Positions 49,968 through 60,184 of a stretch of DNA of 64,000 nt are shown piece after piece. The translations under genes and the position numbers were made by a program. Each line of letters begins with the position of its first letter. Position 1 is the stretch's first letter. A model generated the notes under the pieces. The model saw only the letters and a list, made by a program, of their open reading frames with translations. It was not told the origin of the DNA and ran no database searches. The stretch lies in the NCBI RefSeq assembly GCF_014656415.1, contig NZ_BNCJ01000002.1, positions 214,188 to 278,187 of the forward strand, given 5' to 3'. The DNA comes from Seohaeicola zhoushanensis. GTDB taxonomy: Bacteria > Pseudomonadota > Alphaproteobacteria > Rhodobacterales > Rhodobacteraceae.

Positions 49968-50660
49968 ATGCAACAGCTTGCTGACGAAATGGAGAAGCAT
50001 GCCCGCAGCCTGCCGTATGCAGCAGCGGGCATCAAGGCGCTGGTCCTGGACGACAGCGTCTTCGACCGGCGGCGGATCAGGCGCATCTCGCATGATACCC
50101 GCCTGGGCATAATAATGGACGAGATCGCCTCGCTCGACGCGCTTGAGGCAATGCTGGACCAGGATCGCTTCGACGTGATCCTGATCGATTACAACCTGCC
50201 CGGCGGAGACGGGATCGACGCGCTGATGAAGATCCGACGGCACGAGGTCAACGGTAGTTGCCCGACCATCATGGTCACGGGCGACGACAAGTCCGATGTC
50301 GCGGTCAAGGCGCTGAAGATGGGTTGCGCCGACTACATTGCCAAGGACCAGATGACCGCCGACCGGCTGCGTCGCAGCATCATCGGGGCGATCGAGCGCC
50401 TTAACGTGGCGGGGCAGGAACCGCTGGCGCGCGCCGATGTCGAAGAGGCCACGGCCTCGATCATGGCGAAATATACCAGCACCCTGCAGCCCAAACTCGC
50501 CCGGGTGATCCGCGAGATGCGGTCGCTGCGCAAATCGGTTCGTGACCCGAGTGGCGAGACGGCGGGTGAGCTCGAGCGGATCGAGCGTCAGTGCATTCAG
50601 ATCTGGGCGACATTGCTCGACCCCAAGGCGATGGGAGAGGCCGGCGACCGCCGGCACTAG
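49968..50660 (+). CDS. Response regulator receiver protein with helical C-terminus
   Basis: 230 residues from the ATG at 49968 (GAGGA upstream). REC domain at about 22-145 with D74 (ILIDYNLPGG) and Lys in IAKDQM. The C-terminal ~85 residues are helical and charged, without a DNA-binding motif. First of three genes in tandem; 3 bp before the PAS kinase. Confidence 0.9.
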   Translation: MQQLADEMEKHARSLPYAAAGIKALVLDDSVFDRRRIRRISHDTRLGIIMDEIASLDALEAMLDQDRFDVILIDYNLPGGDGIDALMKIRRHEVNGSCPTIMVTGDDKSDVAVKALKMGCADYIAKDQMTADRLRRSIIGAIERLNVAGQEPLARADVEEATASIMAKYTSTLQPKLARVIREMRSLRKSVRDPSGETAGELERIERQCIQIWATLLDPKAMGEAGDRRH

Positions 50661-50663
50661 AGC

Positions 50664-51809
50664 ATGGGCGAATCTTTCATGTCGGCAGGCAAGGCGGTGG
50701 AGGAAAGCGCTCTGGAGCCTGCCGACTTGCAGGTCTTCACGCTGATGTTCGCAATCTGCCCCGTGCCTCTGCTGCTGGTCTCGGAAGATGGCGTCATCCT
50801 GATGACCAACGGTGAATGCGATCAATTGTTCGACTACCCCCCTGGTGGCATGATCGGCGCACCGGTCGACATGCTGGTGCCCGAGAACCTGCGTGTGTCT
50901 CATGCCCACCGCCGCAATGGCTTCCTCAAAGCGCCCACGCGGCGGCCCATGGGGGGCGGGTTCGATTTGTTCGGCGTCACGCGGATGGGCCAGACCCGAC
51001 GGCTCGAACTTGGCCTCGCGCCGGTGACCGCGGGTGGCCGGTCGAGCATCCTGGTGACGGCCGTAGACGTCAGTGCGCGTCTGGCGGTCGAGGCGGAACT
51101 GGAACGTCGTTCTGTCGAGCTGGAGGGCCTGAACGCCGATCTGAAGCACATCGCCCGCAGCGCTAGCCACGGGCTGAAATCGCCACTTACCTCGATCTGT
51201 GGACTGTTGAGCCTTGCCGTCGACGATATCGACGAGGGCAATTCAGAAGAGGCGCGGCGCATCCTCGAAGCGGCCCTGAAGATCGGGCGTCGCGGAACAA
51301 GGCTGATCGAGGCAGTCAATGATATGACCCGCGGCCCGAGTTCCGCTGTGGAAAGCTTCTCTCTGCGGGACGTGGTCAGGGATCTCTGGTCGGAGGTCAC
51401 TGCGACGATCCCTCATCCGCCCCGGCTTGTGATCGACGTTGCGGCAGGTGAACCGATCACCGCCGACCGCAAGACCCTGACGATGATGCTCGGCCATATG
51501 CTGTCGAACGCCTGCCGCTTCGCCGACCCTGCCAAGAAACGAGCCGAGGTCACTGTCTCGGCCTGTCGTGCCGCGCCCGGACTGCGGCTGTCCGTGGCGG
51601 ACAACGGCGTCGGTGTGCCCGGCGACGTGCAGCATCGCGTCTTCTATCCGTTCGATCGGCTGCATTCCAACAGCGGCGACGGGATCGGCCTGACGCTGGT
51701 GCGCCGGGCAGCCGAGCGGTTGGGCGGCTCGGTCACCTTCAGTTCCAAACCCGGTGTCGGCAGCGTTTTCACCCTGTCCATTCCGCAATCCGAAAGCGTT
51801 CTGACATGA
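50664..51809 (+). CDS. PAS-domain soluble histidine kinase
   Basis: 381 residues. PAS domain at about 25-140, short coiled coil (about 140-160), HisKA-like H-box with H169 (SASHGLKSPLTS), HATPase boxes HMLSNACRF, ADNGVGVPG and GDGIGLTLV. No membrane segment, so it senses a cytoplasmic cue or receives a signal from another kinase. The stop overlaps the next receiver gene by 4 bp, pairing the two. Confidence 0.92.
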   Translation: MGESFMSAGKAVEESALEPADLQVFTLMFAICPVPLLLVSEDGVILMTNGECDQLFDYPPGGMIGAPVDMLVPENLRVSHAHRRNGFLKAPTRRPMGGGFDLFGVTRMGQTRRLELGLAPVTAGGRSSILVTAVDVSARLAVEAELERRSVELEGLNADLKHIARSASHGLKSPLTSICGLLSLAVDDIDEGNSEEARRILEAALKIGRRGTRLIEAVNDMTRGPSSAVESFSLRDVVRDLWSEVTATIPHPPRLVIDVAAGEPITADRKTLTMMLGHMLSNACRFADPAKKRAEVTVSACRAAPGLRLSVADNGVGVPGDVQHRVFYPFDRLHSNSGDGIGLTLVRRAAERLGGSVTFSSKPGVGSVFTLSIPQSESVLT

Positions 51810-52243
51810 AGATTCCGGTTATCGTCGTCGATGACGAGCAGGTTGATCGCTATACCGCCCGCCGCCGGCTCGACCGGCATGGCGGCTTCGGCGAGATCCG
51901 CGAGGCCGTTTCGGGCGATGCTTTCCTCGACGAATATTGCACCAAGCCAAACGCCTGGCCAAAGGGCACTTTGCCCATGCTGATCCTGATGGACATCAAC
52001 ATGCCGGGCCGCGACGGGTTCGCCACGGTTGCGGAACTTGAAAGGCGCAACGCCGCCGGACTTGCCCCGCCAAGTCTTGTGGTGACGATGTTCACCTCCT
52101 CGTCCAGCCCGAGGGACCGCGAAAGGGCGTCAGCCCTGCGGTTGGTCCAGGGCTATGCCGAAAAGCCGCTGGATACCGCTGGCGCGGAGGCGCTCTGTGA
52201 TCTCTACACGGAGTTCCTCCGGAGCAATGGGATGGCGGCTTGA
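51806..52243 (+). CDS. Single-domain response regulator (Rcp1-like)
   Basis: 145 residues, REC domain only. Acidic pocket D9/D10, phospho-acceptor D63 (LILMDINMPG), Thr/Ser switch region MFTSS and Lys in AEKPLD. Such stand-alone receivers partner phytochrome-like kinases or serve as phosphate shuttles. Converges with ureG, 50 bp away. Confidence 0.92.
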   Translation: MKIPVIVVDDEQVDRYTARRRLDRHGGFGEIREAVSGDAFLDEYCTKPNAWPKGTLPMLILMDINMPGRDGFATVAELERRNAAGLAPPSLVVTMFTSSSSPRDRERASALRLVQGYAEKPLDTAGAEALCDLYTEFLRSNGMAA

Positions 52244-52293
52244 GGCGCATCCGACTTGCCGTCACTGCGCTCCTGGCCTTGATGTCCGGGCGT

Positions 52294-52923
52294 CTAGGCC
52301 GCCTGGCCCGGATGCAGGCCGCCCATCGTCTCGATATCGGCGATGACACGGTCGAGCCCCTTTCCATGGCGCAGCGCAGTGAAATGGAATGGGCGGCCGG
52401 CCCGCATCCTGATGCTGTCGCGCTCCATTACCTCAAGCGAGGCACCAACATGGGGGGCAAGGTCGGTCTTGTTGATGACCAGGATGTCCGAACGGGTAAT
52501 CGCCGGCCCGCCTTTGCGGGGAATCTCCTCGCCGGCGGCCACGTCGATGACATAAATGGTGAGGTCGGCGAGTTCGGGCGAAAAGGTCGCGGACAGGTTG
52601 TCGCCGCCGGATTCGATCAGCACGATGTCGAGCTCGGGATGCCGCTCGCGCATCTTTGCTACCGCCGCCAGGTTGATCGAGGCATCCTCGCGGATCGCGG
52701 TATGCGGGCAACCCCCTGTTTCGACACCGAGAATTCTGTCGGCGGGCAGCACCTGCAGTCGCAGCAGCGCCTCGGCGTCCTCCTGCGTGTAGATGTCATT
52801 TGTGATCGCAGCGATCGAGTAGCGGTCGCGCAGGGCGCGGCAAAGCGCGGCGGTCAGCGTGGTCTTGCCGGCGCCGACCGGGCCGCCGATGCCGATGCGC
52901 AGAGGGCCGTTCGGAGAGGTCAT
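52294..52923 (-). CDS. ureG: Urease accessory GTPase
   Basis: 209 residues. P-loop [10 protein letters not shown], the nickel-binding CPH in [13 protein letters not shown], and [11 protein letters not shown]. Hydrolyses GTP to drive nickel delivery to apo-urease with UreF and UreD. Last gene of the cluster; ATGA overlap with ureF. Confidence 0.97.
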   Translation of the reverse strand: MTSPNGPLRIGIGGPVGAGKTTLTAALCRALRDRYSIAAITNDIYTQEDAEALLRLQVLPADRILGVETGGCPHTAIREDASINLAAVAKMRERHPELDIVLIESGGDNLSATFSPELADLTIYVIDVAAGEEIPRKGGPAITRSDILVINKTDLAPHVGASLEVMERDSIRMRAGRPFHFTALRHGKGLDRVIADIETMGGLHPGQAA

Positions 52924-53699
52924 GTGCGGAACATCCTGGAATATTGGGTTTCGTGGTTCATCGAGGCGATGTCAGCGGCAAATACCGCGCCGCCGAGGTC
53001 GTCGAGCGGGGTGTCGAGTGTGTCTTTGCAGAGCCGGTCTATGAGAGTGCTGGTTGCCGCGAGAATGGCCTGGCCCTCGGTCTGGCCCAAGGGGGTGGCG
53101 CGCACGGCGGCCGACGTCAGCGCGGCGGCAAAGGCGTGGAGATACATCCGGGCGGTCGCCTCCAGCGGCAGGCTGCAGGCACGGGCCGCGGCGCCAACGG
53201 CCACCGGATATACCAGCGGCGGCAGGTCGAGGGACCAGACGGCATTGACGGCCCGGACGAAGGAGGCGCCCTGTTCGGCCGTCTCGGTCAGCCGTTCGGC
53301 CGAGGGGGCGAGCGCGCGGGCAAGCGTGTCGAGGCCGGCCGGATCTTCGCCGCGCCAGGCATGGGCCAGGAAAATGAGGTCGTTGCGACCACTGCCCTGG
53401 GCCAGGACATGGGCGATCCAGCGTTCCACCGCCGCCGCGGAACGCAACTGGCCTGCGCTGATCACCCAGTCCAATCCATGGCTGAAGCTGAATGCGCCAA
53501 TCGGGAAGGCAGGGGAGAACCATTGTGCAAGCGTGAGCAGCGCCGCATCCGTGCCGAGGGGCGCCGGGGGCATGGCGCTGCGCGGCATTCCCGTCACCGT
53601 GCCGCTGGCCAGGCCTTTGCCAGCCGGACCGGCCGCCCGGGCACTCGTCCCCTCCGCACCGGCCCTCGCGGCAATGATATGGTCAGTGTTCGTGGCCAT
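52920..53699 (-). CDS. ureF: Urease accessory protein UreF
   Basis: 259 residues if started at the ATG at 53699, inside the end of ureE. The conserved fold starts near [21 protein letters not shown]. The first ~40 residues are Ala/Gly-rich and not conserved-looking, and no clear ribosome site distinguishes 53699 from ATGs at 53588 or 53573, so the N-terminus is uncertain. Works with UreG and UreD in nickel insertion. Confidence 0.9.
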   Translation of the reverse strand: MATNTDHIIAARAGAEGTSARAAGPAGKGLASGTVTGMPRSAMPPAPLGTDAALLTLAQWFSPAFPIGAFSFSHGLDWVISAGQLRSAAAVERWIAHVLAQGSGRNDLIFLAHAWRGEDPAGLDTLARALAPSAERLTETAEQGASFVRAVNAVWSLDLPPLVYPVAVGAAARACSLPLEATARMYLHAFAAALTSAAVRATPLGQTEGQAILAATSTLIDRLCKDTLDTPLDDLGGAVFAADIASMNHETQYSRMFRT

Positions 53700-54147
53700 G
53701 GGTCCGGCCATGCCCGTAGGCACCGCCCTCGGGGGTGAAGGGTTCGACCACCTCGCGCAGTTGGGCACCGAGATGGGTAAGCATGTCGAGCAGGACGTGG
53801 TTGCGCTGGATCAGCAGGCGGTCGGGCTCGATCTGGCAGGGGGTGTGGCGGTTGCCGATATGCCAGGCGAGGCGGACGAGGTCGTCGCCCCGGACCTCCA
53901 GCAGTTCCTCGGCCGCTGCCTGCACGGCGATCAGCCGGCCGTCGCCCAGTTCGAAGGCGTCTCCCTGGTCGACCGACTCGGTGTGTTCGAGATCGACGAG
54001 AAAGCGACTGCCTTCGCCGGTGGTCAGCACTTTCCGGCGCAGGAAGCGTTCGTCGTAGGTCAGCGTGCAACTGGCGACGGGACCGGACCAGTGGCCCTTG
54101 CGGCGCAGCTGTCGGGAGGCGGGAAGTTCGGTCACAGGTTCAGTCAC
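53683..54147 (-). CDS. ureE: Urease accessory nickel metallochaperone UreE
   Basis: 154 residues. An N-terminal beta domain and a ferredoxin-like metal-binding domain (GNRHTPCQIEPDRLLIQRNHVL), with a His-rich tail (HGRTHGHEH). Start is GTG at 54147, overlapping the stop of the upstream gene as GTGA. Delivers nickel to the UreG-F-D complex. Confidence 0.95.
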   Translation of the reverse strand: MTEPVTELPASRQLRRKGHWSGPVASCTLTYDERFLRRKVLTTGEGSRFLVDLEHTESVDQGDAFELGDGRLIAVQAAAEELLEVRGDDLVRLAWHIGNRHTPCQIEPDRLLIQRNHVLLDMLTHLGAQLREVVEPFTPEGGAYGHGRTHGHEH

Positions 54148-54746
54148 TGGGAGGTCTCTATGCTGATGTAATCGTAGATGTCCGAGCCGTCCTTGTCGTG
54201 GAACTCGGCCAGGTAGGAGAGCCCGAGTTCGGGCAGGAAATGCAGCACGTCGTGCCGCTGTTCGTCGTCCAGTTCGGGATAACGGATTGTGATCGGGATC
54301 ATGTCATAGTTGCAAGCCCCATAGGACTGCCAGGTCATCTCGCCAAAGGCGTAGTGCTGCCGTTCGGTCGCGATATGACCCTCGCCATAAGTTGCGGCCG
54401 TCACCGACCATTCGCCGCCAGAAGCGGGCAGAGGAAGTTCCGAAGGCGGCTGGGGAAAACTGTAGGTGGTCCGGGTCGTGAAATCGGGCTTGCCATTCTC
54501 GAGGGTCACCACCTCGAGCAGGTAGATCCCGCGGGCGAGCAAGGTGCGGGAGGCCTGGTCGGGCTCGTAGGCGAAAAGGCCCTGGATCAGGCCGTTGTCG
54601 AGGCGTCGGAAGGACTCGGTTTCGCCGGTCGACAGGCGGAAGGTGACGCCAGAGGTCATGTCCGCGCCGGTCGGGCAGCCGGCCTGGGCGCCCCCGGCGA
54701 TGCCAGTGGCAGCAAGAAGGAGAGCGGTCAGCGGGAATCGGATCAT
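54144..54746 (-). CDS. Exported protein of unknown function in the urease cluster
   Basis: 200 residues with a signal peptide (MIRFPLTALLLAATGIAGGAQA) and a mature beta-rich sequence with Cys in AGCPTG and GACNYD that could form a disulfide. No family recognised. It is translationally coupled to ureE (GTGA), which is unusual for a periplasmic protein among cytoplasmic nickel chaperones. Confidence 0.8.
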   Translation of the reverse strand: MIRFPLTALLLAATGIAGGAQAGCPTGADMTSGVTFRLSTGETESFRRLDNGLIQGLFAYEPDQASRTLLARGIYLLEVVTLENGKPDFTTRTTYSFPQPPSELPLPASGGEWSVTAATYGEGHIATERQHYAFGEMTWQSYGACNYDMIPITIRYPELDDEQRHDVLHFLPELGLSYLAEFHDKDGSDIYDYISIETSQ

Positions 54747-55152
54747 GCGGCAGGCCCATCTGTTATGGTTCGGGCCAGACTATCGGATAATGCTGCGCAT
54801 GACAGGAATTTGCGGGGGCCGCCGCATCGGGCCGGGGGGCGCGACAACTTGGGGCGAGACGTCCCGACAGGGGAAGCTCCGCGCCGGGCCGGGGAGCGGT
54901 TGATGCAGCCGCGAGGCGCTGCAGCCCCAGGGGCAGGGCCAAGGCTCGACGCATTGCGCGACGTCTCCATCACCACCGGTCGGCGCATAAGGAGGATTGC
55001 GAGCGCGAAGGCACAGGAAGGCCGCAACTCACCCTGTGAGCCTCTGGCCAACGTCCGGGCAAAAGACCAGCCCGGACAGGCCCGCCTCAGGTCGGGCCGG
55101 TCCGCTGGCCGTGGGACCGCGTCAGGCCGGCCGCGACGGGCCGGCGGGGCAA
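54747..55152. other. 406-bp gap without a convincing gene
   Basis: Very GC-rich. Contains several palindromic GC stretches downstream of the DUF1127 gene, which may act as its terminator. Open frames on both strands are poor in protein-like composition. An AAGGAGG at about 54990-54996 on the plus strand has a TTG after it, but the frame runs antisense through the DUF1127 gene. Confidence 0.5.
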
Positions 55153-55380
55153 TCAGACGTAGAACAGGTCGCGGAAGACGTGGTAGGGAATGTCTTCGCG
55201 GCGCAGGCCCTTGGCGGCCAGCTGTTCGTCGGTCAGCGCGTTCAGCGCGTTGATCTCGGCCGAGCGCGAGCGTTGTTCGGCATAGGCGCGAAAGCCCCGG
55301 CCGAGTGCGTCGAGAAAGCCTGCGAAACCCTGGCTGGAACGGCCGGACTTGATGGCTTGCTGCGTGACTGCGGTATTCAT
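55153..55380 (-). CDS. DUF1127 domain protein
   Basis: 75 residues from the ATG at 55380. The C-terminal segment LTDEQLAAKGLRREDIPYHVFRDLFYV is a typical DUF1127 (YjiS-like) ending. These small Arg-rich proteins are linked to stress and nutrient responses and RNA metabolism in alphaproteobacteria. It sits alone between ureC and the exported-protein gene and has operator-like repeats upstream. Confidence 0.88.
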   Translation of the reverse strand: MNTAVTQQAIKSGRSSQGFAGFLDALGRGFRAYAEQRSRSAEINALNALTDEQLAAKGLRREDIPYHVFRDLFYV

Positions 55381-55459
55381 ATCTGGAAACCTCGTTGACT
55401 GTTGGAGCGGGTTCCCCCCCTTGCCAACCAAGGTAGGCCAGAATGCTGCGGTGCAGTAG

Positions 55460-55495
55460 TGCAGTTGCAGCATACCTATTATGCAGTTGCAGCAT
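55460..55495. promoter_or_regulatory. Tandem 14-bp direct repeat upstream of DUF1127
   Basis: TGCAGTTGCAGCAT occurs at 55460-55473 and 55482-55495, start-to-start distance 22 bp (about two helical turns). A related element (ATGCTGCGGTGCA) lies just beside it at about 55443-55455. This looks like a binding site array for a regulator of the DUF1127 gene (minus strand). Regulator unknown. Confidence 0.55.
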
Positions 55496-55515
55496 TTGTG
55501 CCGTGGCCAGTTGAT

Positions 55516-57252
<1,737 letters not shown>

Positions 57253-57262
57253 GGGCGATCCT

Positions 57263-57616
57263 TCAGGGCTTGGGAATGCGGGGGCCGCGCCTGGCAAGGC
57301 GGCGGGAATTCTGGCGGGTGCGCTTGCGCAGCGGCTTGATCGAGGCGTGGAGCACCTGCGCGGGCGAACCGCCCCGCGATCCGGCCAGCGTGGCGGCGAC
57401 AAGCGATTCGGTGAATGCGGGCAGCTTTTCCTCGATCATCCGGCGGTTCTCGGTCGCGGTGACCGACCAGACCCCGGCCATGCCGAGCAGGCGGAAACCG
57501 ATAACGGCCTGGGTCTCGGCCATCAGCATCATGGCATGGCCGAGGCTGGCCATCGCGTCGATCTGGTGCTGGAACAGGTGGCCGTAGGGGCTGGTGCGTT
57601 TCATGGCGCGTCTCAT
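57263..57616 (-). CDS. Hypothetical protein in the urease cluster (117 aa)
   Basis: 117 residues. Met-rich helical N-terminal half ([23 protein letters not shown]) and a very basic C-terminus ([18 protein letters not shown]). Resembles short phasin-like helical proteins found near urease genes in related bacteria; some are labelled antifreeze-like, which I do not endorse. A second Met (57604) is an equally good start. 10 bp upstream of ureC, so co-transcribed. Confidence 0.7.
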   Translation of the reverse strand: MRRAMKRTSPYGHLFQHQIDAMASLGHAMMLMAETQAVIGFRLLGMAGVWSVTATENRRMIEEKLPAFTESLVAATLAGSRGGSPAQVLHASIKPLRKRTRQNSRRLARRGPRIPKP

Positions 57617-57753
57617 CTCGCTGTCACTGACAAGGGGGAGCCGCCGGATTCATCCGGTGCGGCCTCACAATTCGAGATGGCGCGGGGAAAGGCTCTGGCA
57701 ATATGCGCGGCAGGCCGGCGCACAAAAACCGGCGATTCGCGGGAGTGATTGCA

Positions 57754-58587
57754 ATGAAAGTCATGACACTGGCCTGTGCCGGCGCCGTTATGGCGGGCAT
57801 GGCCATGGCCGAAGGCTCGGTCGAGCGCGGCGAATACCTGGTGCGTGGTCCGATGGGCTGCGGCAACTGCCACACGCCGATCGGACCGGCCGGCTTCGAG
57901 ATGGACAAGGAACTGGCCGGGCGACTGGTCGACGAGAACCCGATGATGACGGCCTATTCCGCCAACATCACCCCGGGCGGGCGGGTGGCGCAATGGAGCG
58001 ATGCCGAGCTTGGCCGCGCCATCCGCGAAGGCCTGCGTCCCGACGGGTCGCTGATCGGCCCGCCGATGCCCTTTGCCTTCTACCGCAACATCGGTGACGA
58101 CGATCTCGCCTCGATCGTGGCCTTCCTGCGCACCTTGCCGGCCGTGCAGAACGAACCGCCCGCCAGTACCTACAAGATGCCATTGCCGCCCGCCTACGGG
58201 CCGCCGGTCGGGTCGGTCAAGGCACCCGAACCCGGCGTCACGCTCGAGTGGGGGAAATACATGGCCGACCTTTCGCATTGCATGGAGTGCCACTCGCGGC
58301 CCGGCGAGATGGGGCCGGATATCGTCAACGGATACGGGCAGGGCGGCTGGGAGTTTCCCGGTCCCTGGGGGCTTTCGGTGGCGCCCAACATCACGCCCCA
58401 TGCCGACGGGATCGCGGGTTTCTCCGACGACGATCTGAAGAAGATCATCACCACCGGCACACGTCCCGACGGCTCGGCCATGCTGCCGCCGATGCCCTTC
58501 CCCTTCCTGGCGAAAATGACCGACCAGGACCTGGACGCCATCATCCTCTACATCCGCAGCGTGCCACCGCTGCCGGATGTCAACTGA
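57754..58587 (+). CDS. Diheme c-type cytochrome
   Basis: 277 residues from the ATG at 57754 (GGGAG upstream). Signal peptide (to about residue 19, AMA), then two cytochrome c domains with CGNCH (about 34-38) and CMECH, and probable distal Met ligands in PPMPF segments after each. Periplasmic electron carrier, similar to diheme subunits of alcohol or sugar dehydrogenases. It is on the opposite strand inside the urease cluster, splitting ureB from ureC, and its dehydrogenase partner is absent. Confidence 0.92.
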   Translation: MKVMTLACAGAVMAGMAMAEGSVERGEYLVRGPMGCGNCHTPIGPAGFEMDKELAGRLVDENPMMTAYSANITPGGRVAQWSDAELGRAIREGLRPDGSLIGPPMPFAFYRNIGDDDLASIVAFLRTLPAVQNEPPASTYKMPLPPAYGPPVGSVKAPEPGVTLEWGKYMADLSHCMECHSRPGEMGPDIVNGYGQGGWEFPGPWGLSVAPNITPHADGIAGFSDDDLKKIITTGTRPDGSAMLPPMPFPFLAKMTDQDLDAIILYIRSVPPLPDVN

Positions 58588-58610
58588 CGAGGATGGGGGC
58601 GGGTATTGCT

Positions 58611-58916
58611 TCACAGCGCCCCCATCACGTCCTGGTTGAAGCCATAGATGGTGCGCGCGCCCGAAACCGGGATAAGCCGCACGTCGCGGCGCTGGCCGGG
58701 TTCGAAGCGCACGGCGGTACCGGCGGCGATGTCCAGCCGCATCCCGCGCGCGGCGGCGCGGTCGAAGTCGAGCGCGGGGTTGGTCTCGGCGAAATGATAG
58801 TGCGAACCGACCTGCACCGGCCGGTCGCCGGTATTGGCGACCTGCAGGGTGATCGCCTCGACGCCCTCGTTCAGCACGAGGTCGCCTTCGGCGGGGAAAA
58901 GCTCTCCGGGGATCAT
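58611..58916 (-). CDS. ureB: Urease beta subunit
   Basis: 101 residues, standard length ([33 protein letters not shown]). Structural subunit of urease. ATGA overlap with the 56-aa gene upstream. Separated from ureC by the opposite-strand cytochrome gene. Confidence 0.97.
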   Translation of the reverse strand: MIPGELFPAEGDLVLNEGVEAITLQVANTGDRPVQVGSHYHFAETNPALDFDRAAARGMRLDIAAGTAVRFEPGQRRDVRLIPVSGARTIYGFNQDVMGAL

Positions 58917-59083
58917 TTGCGGCTACGCGACCGGGCATAGGCCAGCCCGCCGGCTGCGGCGACCACGGCAAGGCCCATGACCAGGGCCAGCCAGTCGCCG
59001 CTGCCATGCGGATGCAGGTGCGCGCCCGGATGGGCGAGGGCGGGCGTGGCGGCGAGACCGGCGAGAAGGGCAAGACGTTTCAT
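58913..59083 (-). CDS. 56-aa His-rich membrane peptide in the urease cluster
   Basis: 56 codons from the ATG at 59083 with AAAGGA 7 bases upstream. Signal-like N-terminus ([17 protein letters not shown]), His-rich stretch [10 protein letters not shown], one membrane helix ([19 protein letters not shown]) and a basic end. The stop overlaps the ureB start (ATGA). The signal plus HPG-H-rich start recalls the N-terminus of HupE/UreJ nickel permeases, which are about 190 residues; here only one later helix remains. A nickel-related role is inferred. Confidence 0.72.
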   Translation of the reverse strand: MKRLALLAGLAATPALAHPGAHLHPHGSGDWLALVMGLAVVAAAGGLAYARSRSRK

Positions 59084-59095
59084 CGGGGTATCCTT

Positions 59096-59398
<303 letters not shown>

Positions 59399-59401
59399 CG
59401 T

Positions 59402-60184
59402 TCAGAGCATCCATGTTCGGGGAAGGGGGGCGCCCGACAGCCGCTCGATGGCCGGCAGCAGGCTTTGGCGGAGCGTATAGCCATCGCGGGCCAGCACGCG
59501 GGCGAAGAGCACGCCGGGGCGGATCAGGCTGGCGCCGCCCGTGGCGGGAAGCAGCGCGCGCAAAGCGCCCAGCTGCGCCTCGGCGGTGTCGCAGACGAAG
59601 AGCAGCGAGGCCATCGCGCGGGCGCCGCCGCCGATCGCGGTCTCGTCCAGCTGCGCGTCGATGTCGCCGCCGAGCCGGGTGGCATCGGCAAAGACCAGCG
59701 CGCCGTCGCGGCGCACCTCGATACGTTCGCGGAACAGGCCCGATCTCAGCCGCTCGCCCATCGCGGCGCGGCCGAAGATCAGCGGCTCGACCATCAGGAA
59801 GCGCGCGCCGGGGGCAAGATCGGCGGTCAGGCGGCGCGACAGGGCGCAGGCGTCGTACAGGATCGTCTCCTGCGGCAGCCAGTCCAGCCGCGCGCCTTCG
59901 CCGACTTCCAGCTTGCAGGTCAGTGTGGCAACCTCGCCGGGCTGCGCGCGATAGACCCGCTCGGCAGCCTGGGTCGTCATCACCAGATGCGCGCCGGCCT
60001 CGGCCTGCCCCTCGACGGTAAAGCTGTCGCCGCCGGTCATTCCGCCTGCGGTGTTCAGCGTGACGGCGGTCAGCGCGGTGCCGGCGGTGCGCGGCACCAG
60101 CACCTTGGAGGCGCCCTGCTGGTAGAGGTCGCTCAGCACCGACCGCCCGTCGCGCAGCCGGGCAGCGACACGCGACCGGCCCAC
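59402..60184 (-). CDS. ureD: Urease accessory protein UreD
   Basis: 260 residues if started at GTG 60184; the conserved UreD region (LYQQGASKVLVPR, LNTAGGMTGGD, TTQAAERVYRA) is complete. The start is uncertain: this GTG has no ribosome site, while a strong GGAGAGGAGGCGGAG (60242-60256) lies upstream with the frame open but no ATG, GTG or TTG after it; ATT at 60233-60235 is the codon at ideal spacing. UreD is the scaffold for nickel insertion. First gene of the urease cluster. Confidence 0.92.
   Translation of the reverse strand: MGRSRVAARLRDGRSVLSDLYQQGASKVLVPRTAGTALTAVTLNTAGGMTGGDSFTVEGQAEAGAHLVMTTQAAERVYRAQPGEVATLTCKLEVGEGARLDWLPQETILYDACALSRRLTADLAPGARFLMVEPLIFGRAAMGERLRSGLFRERIEVRRDGALVFADATRLGGDIDAQLDETAIGGGARAMASLLFVCDTAEAQLGALRALLPATGGASLIRPGVLFARVLARDGYTLRQSLLPAIERLSGAPLPRTWML

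Noticed and set aside
54997..55398. Plus-strand frame starting TTG after AAGGAGG
   Set aside because: It runs antisense through the DUF1127 gene and its operator region, and its composition is not protein-like.
55443..55495. CRISPR-like array
   Set aside because: Only two exact 14-bp copies with an 8-bp gap, no cas genes and no spacer-sized intervals; better explained as operators.
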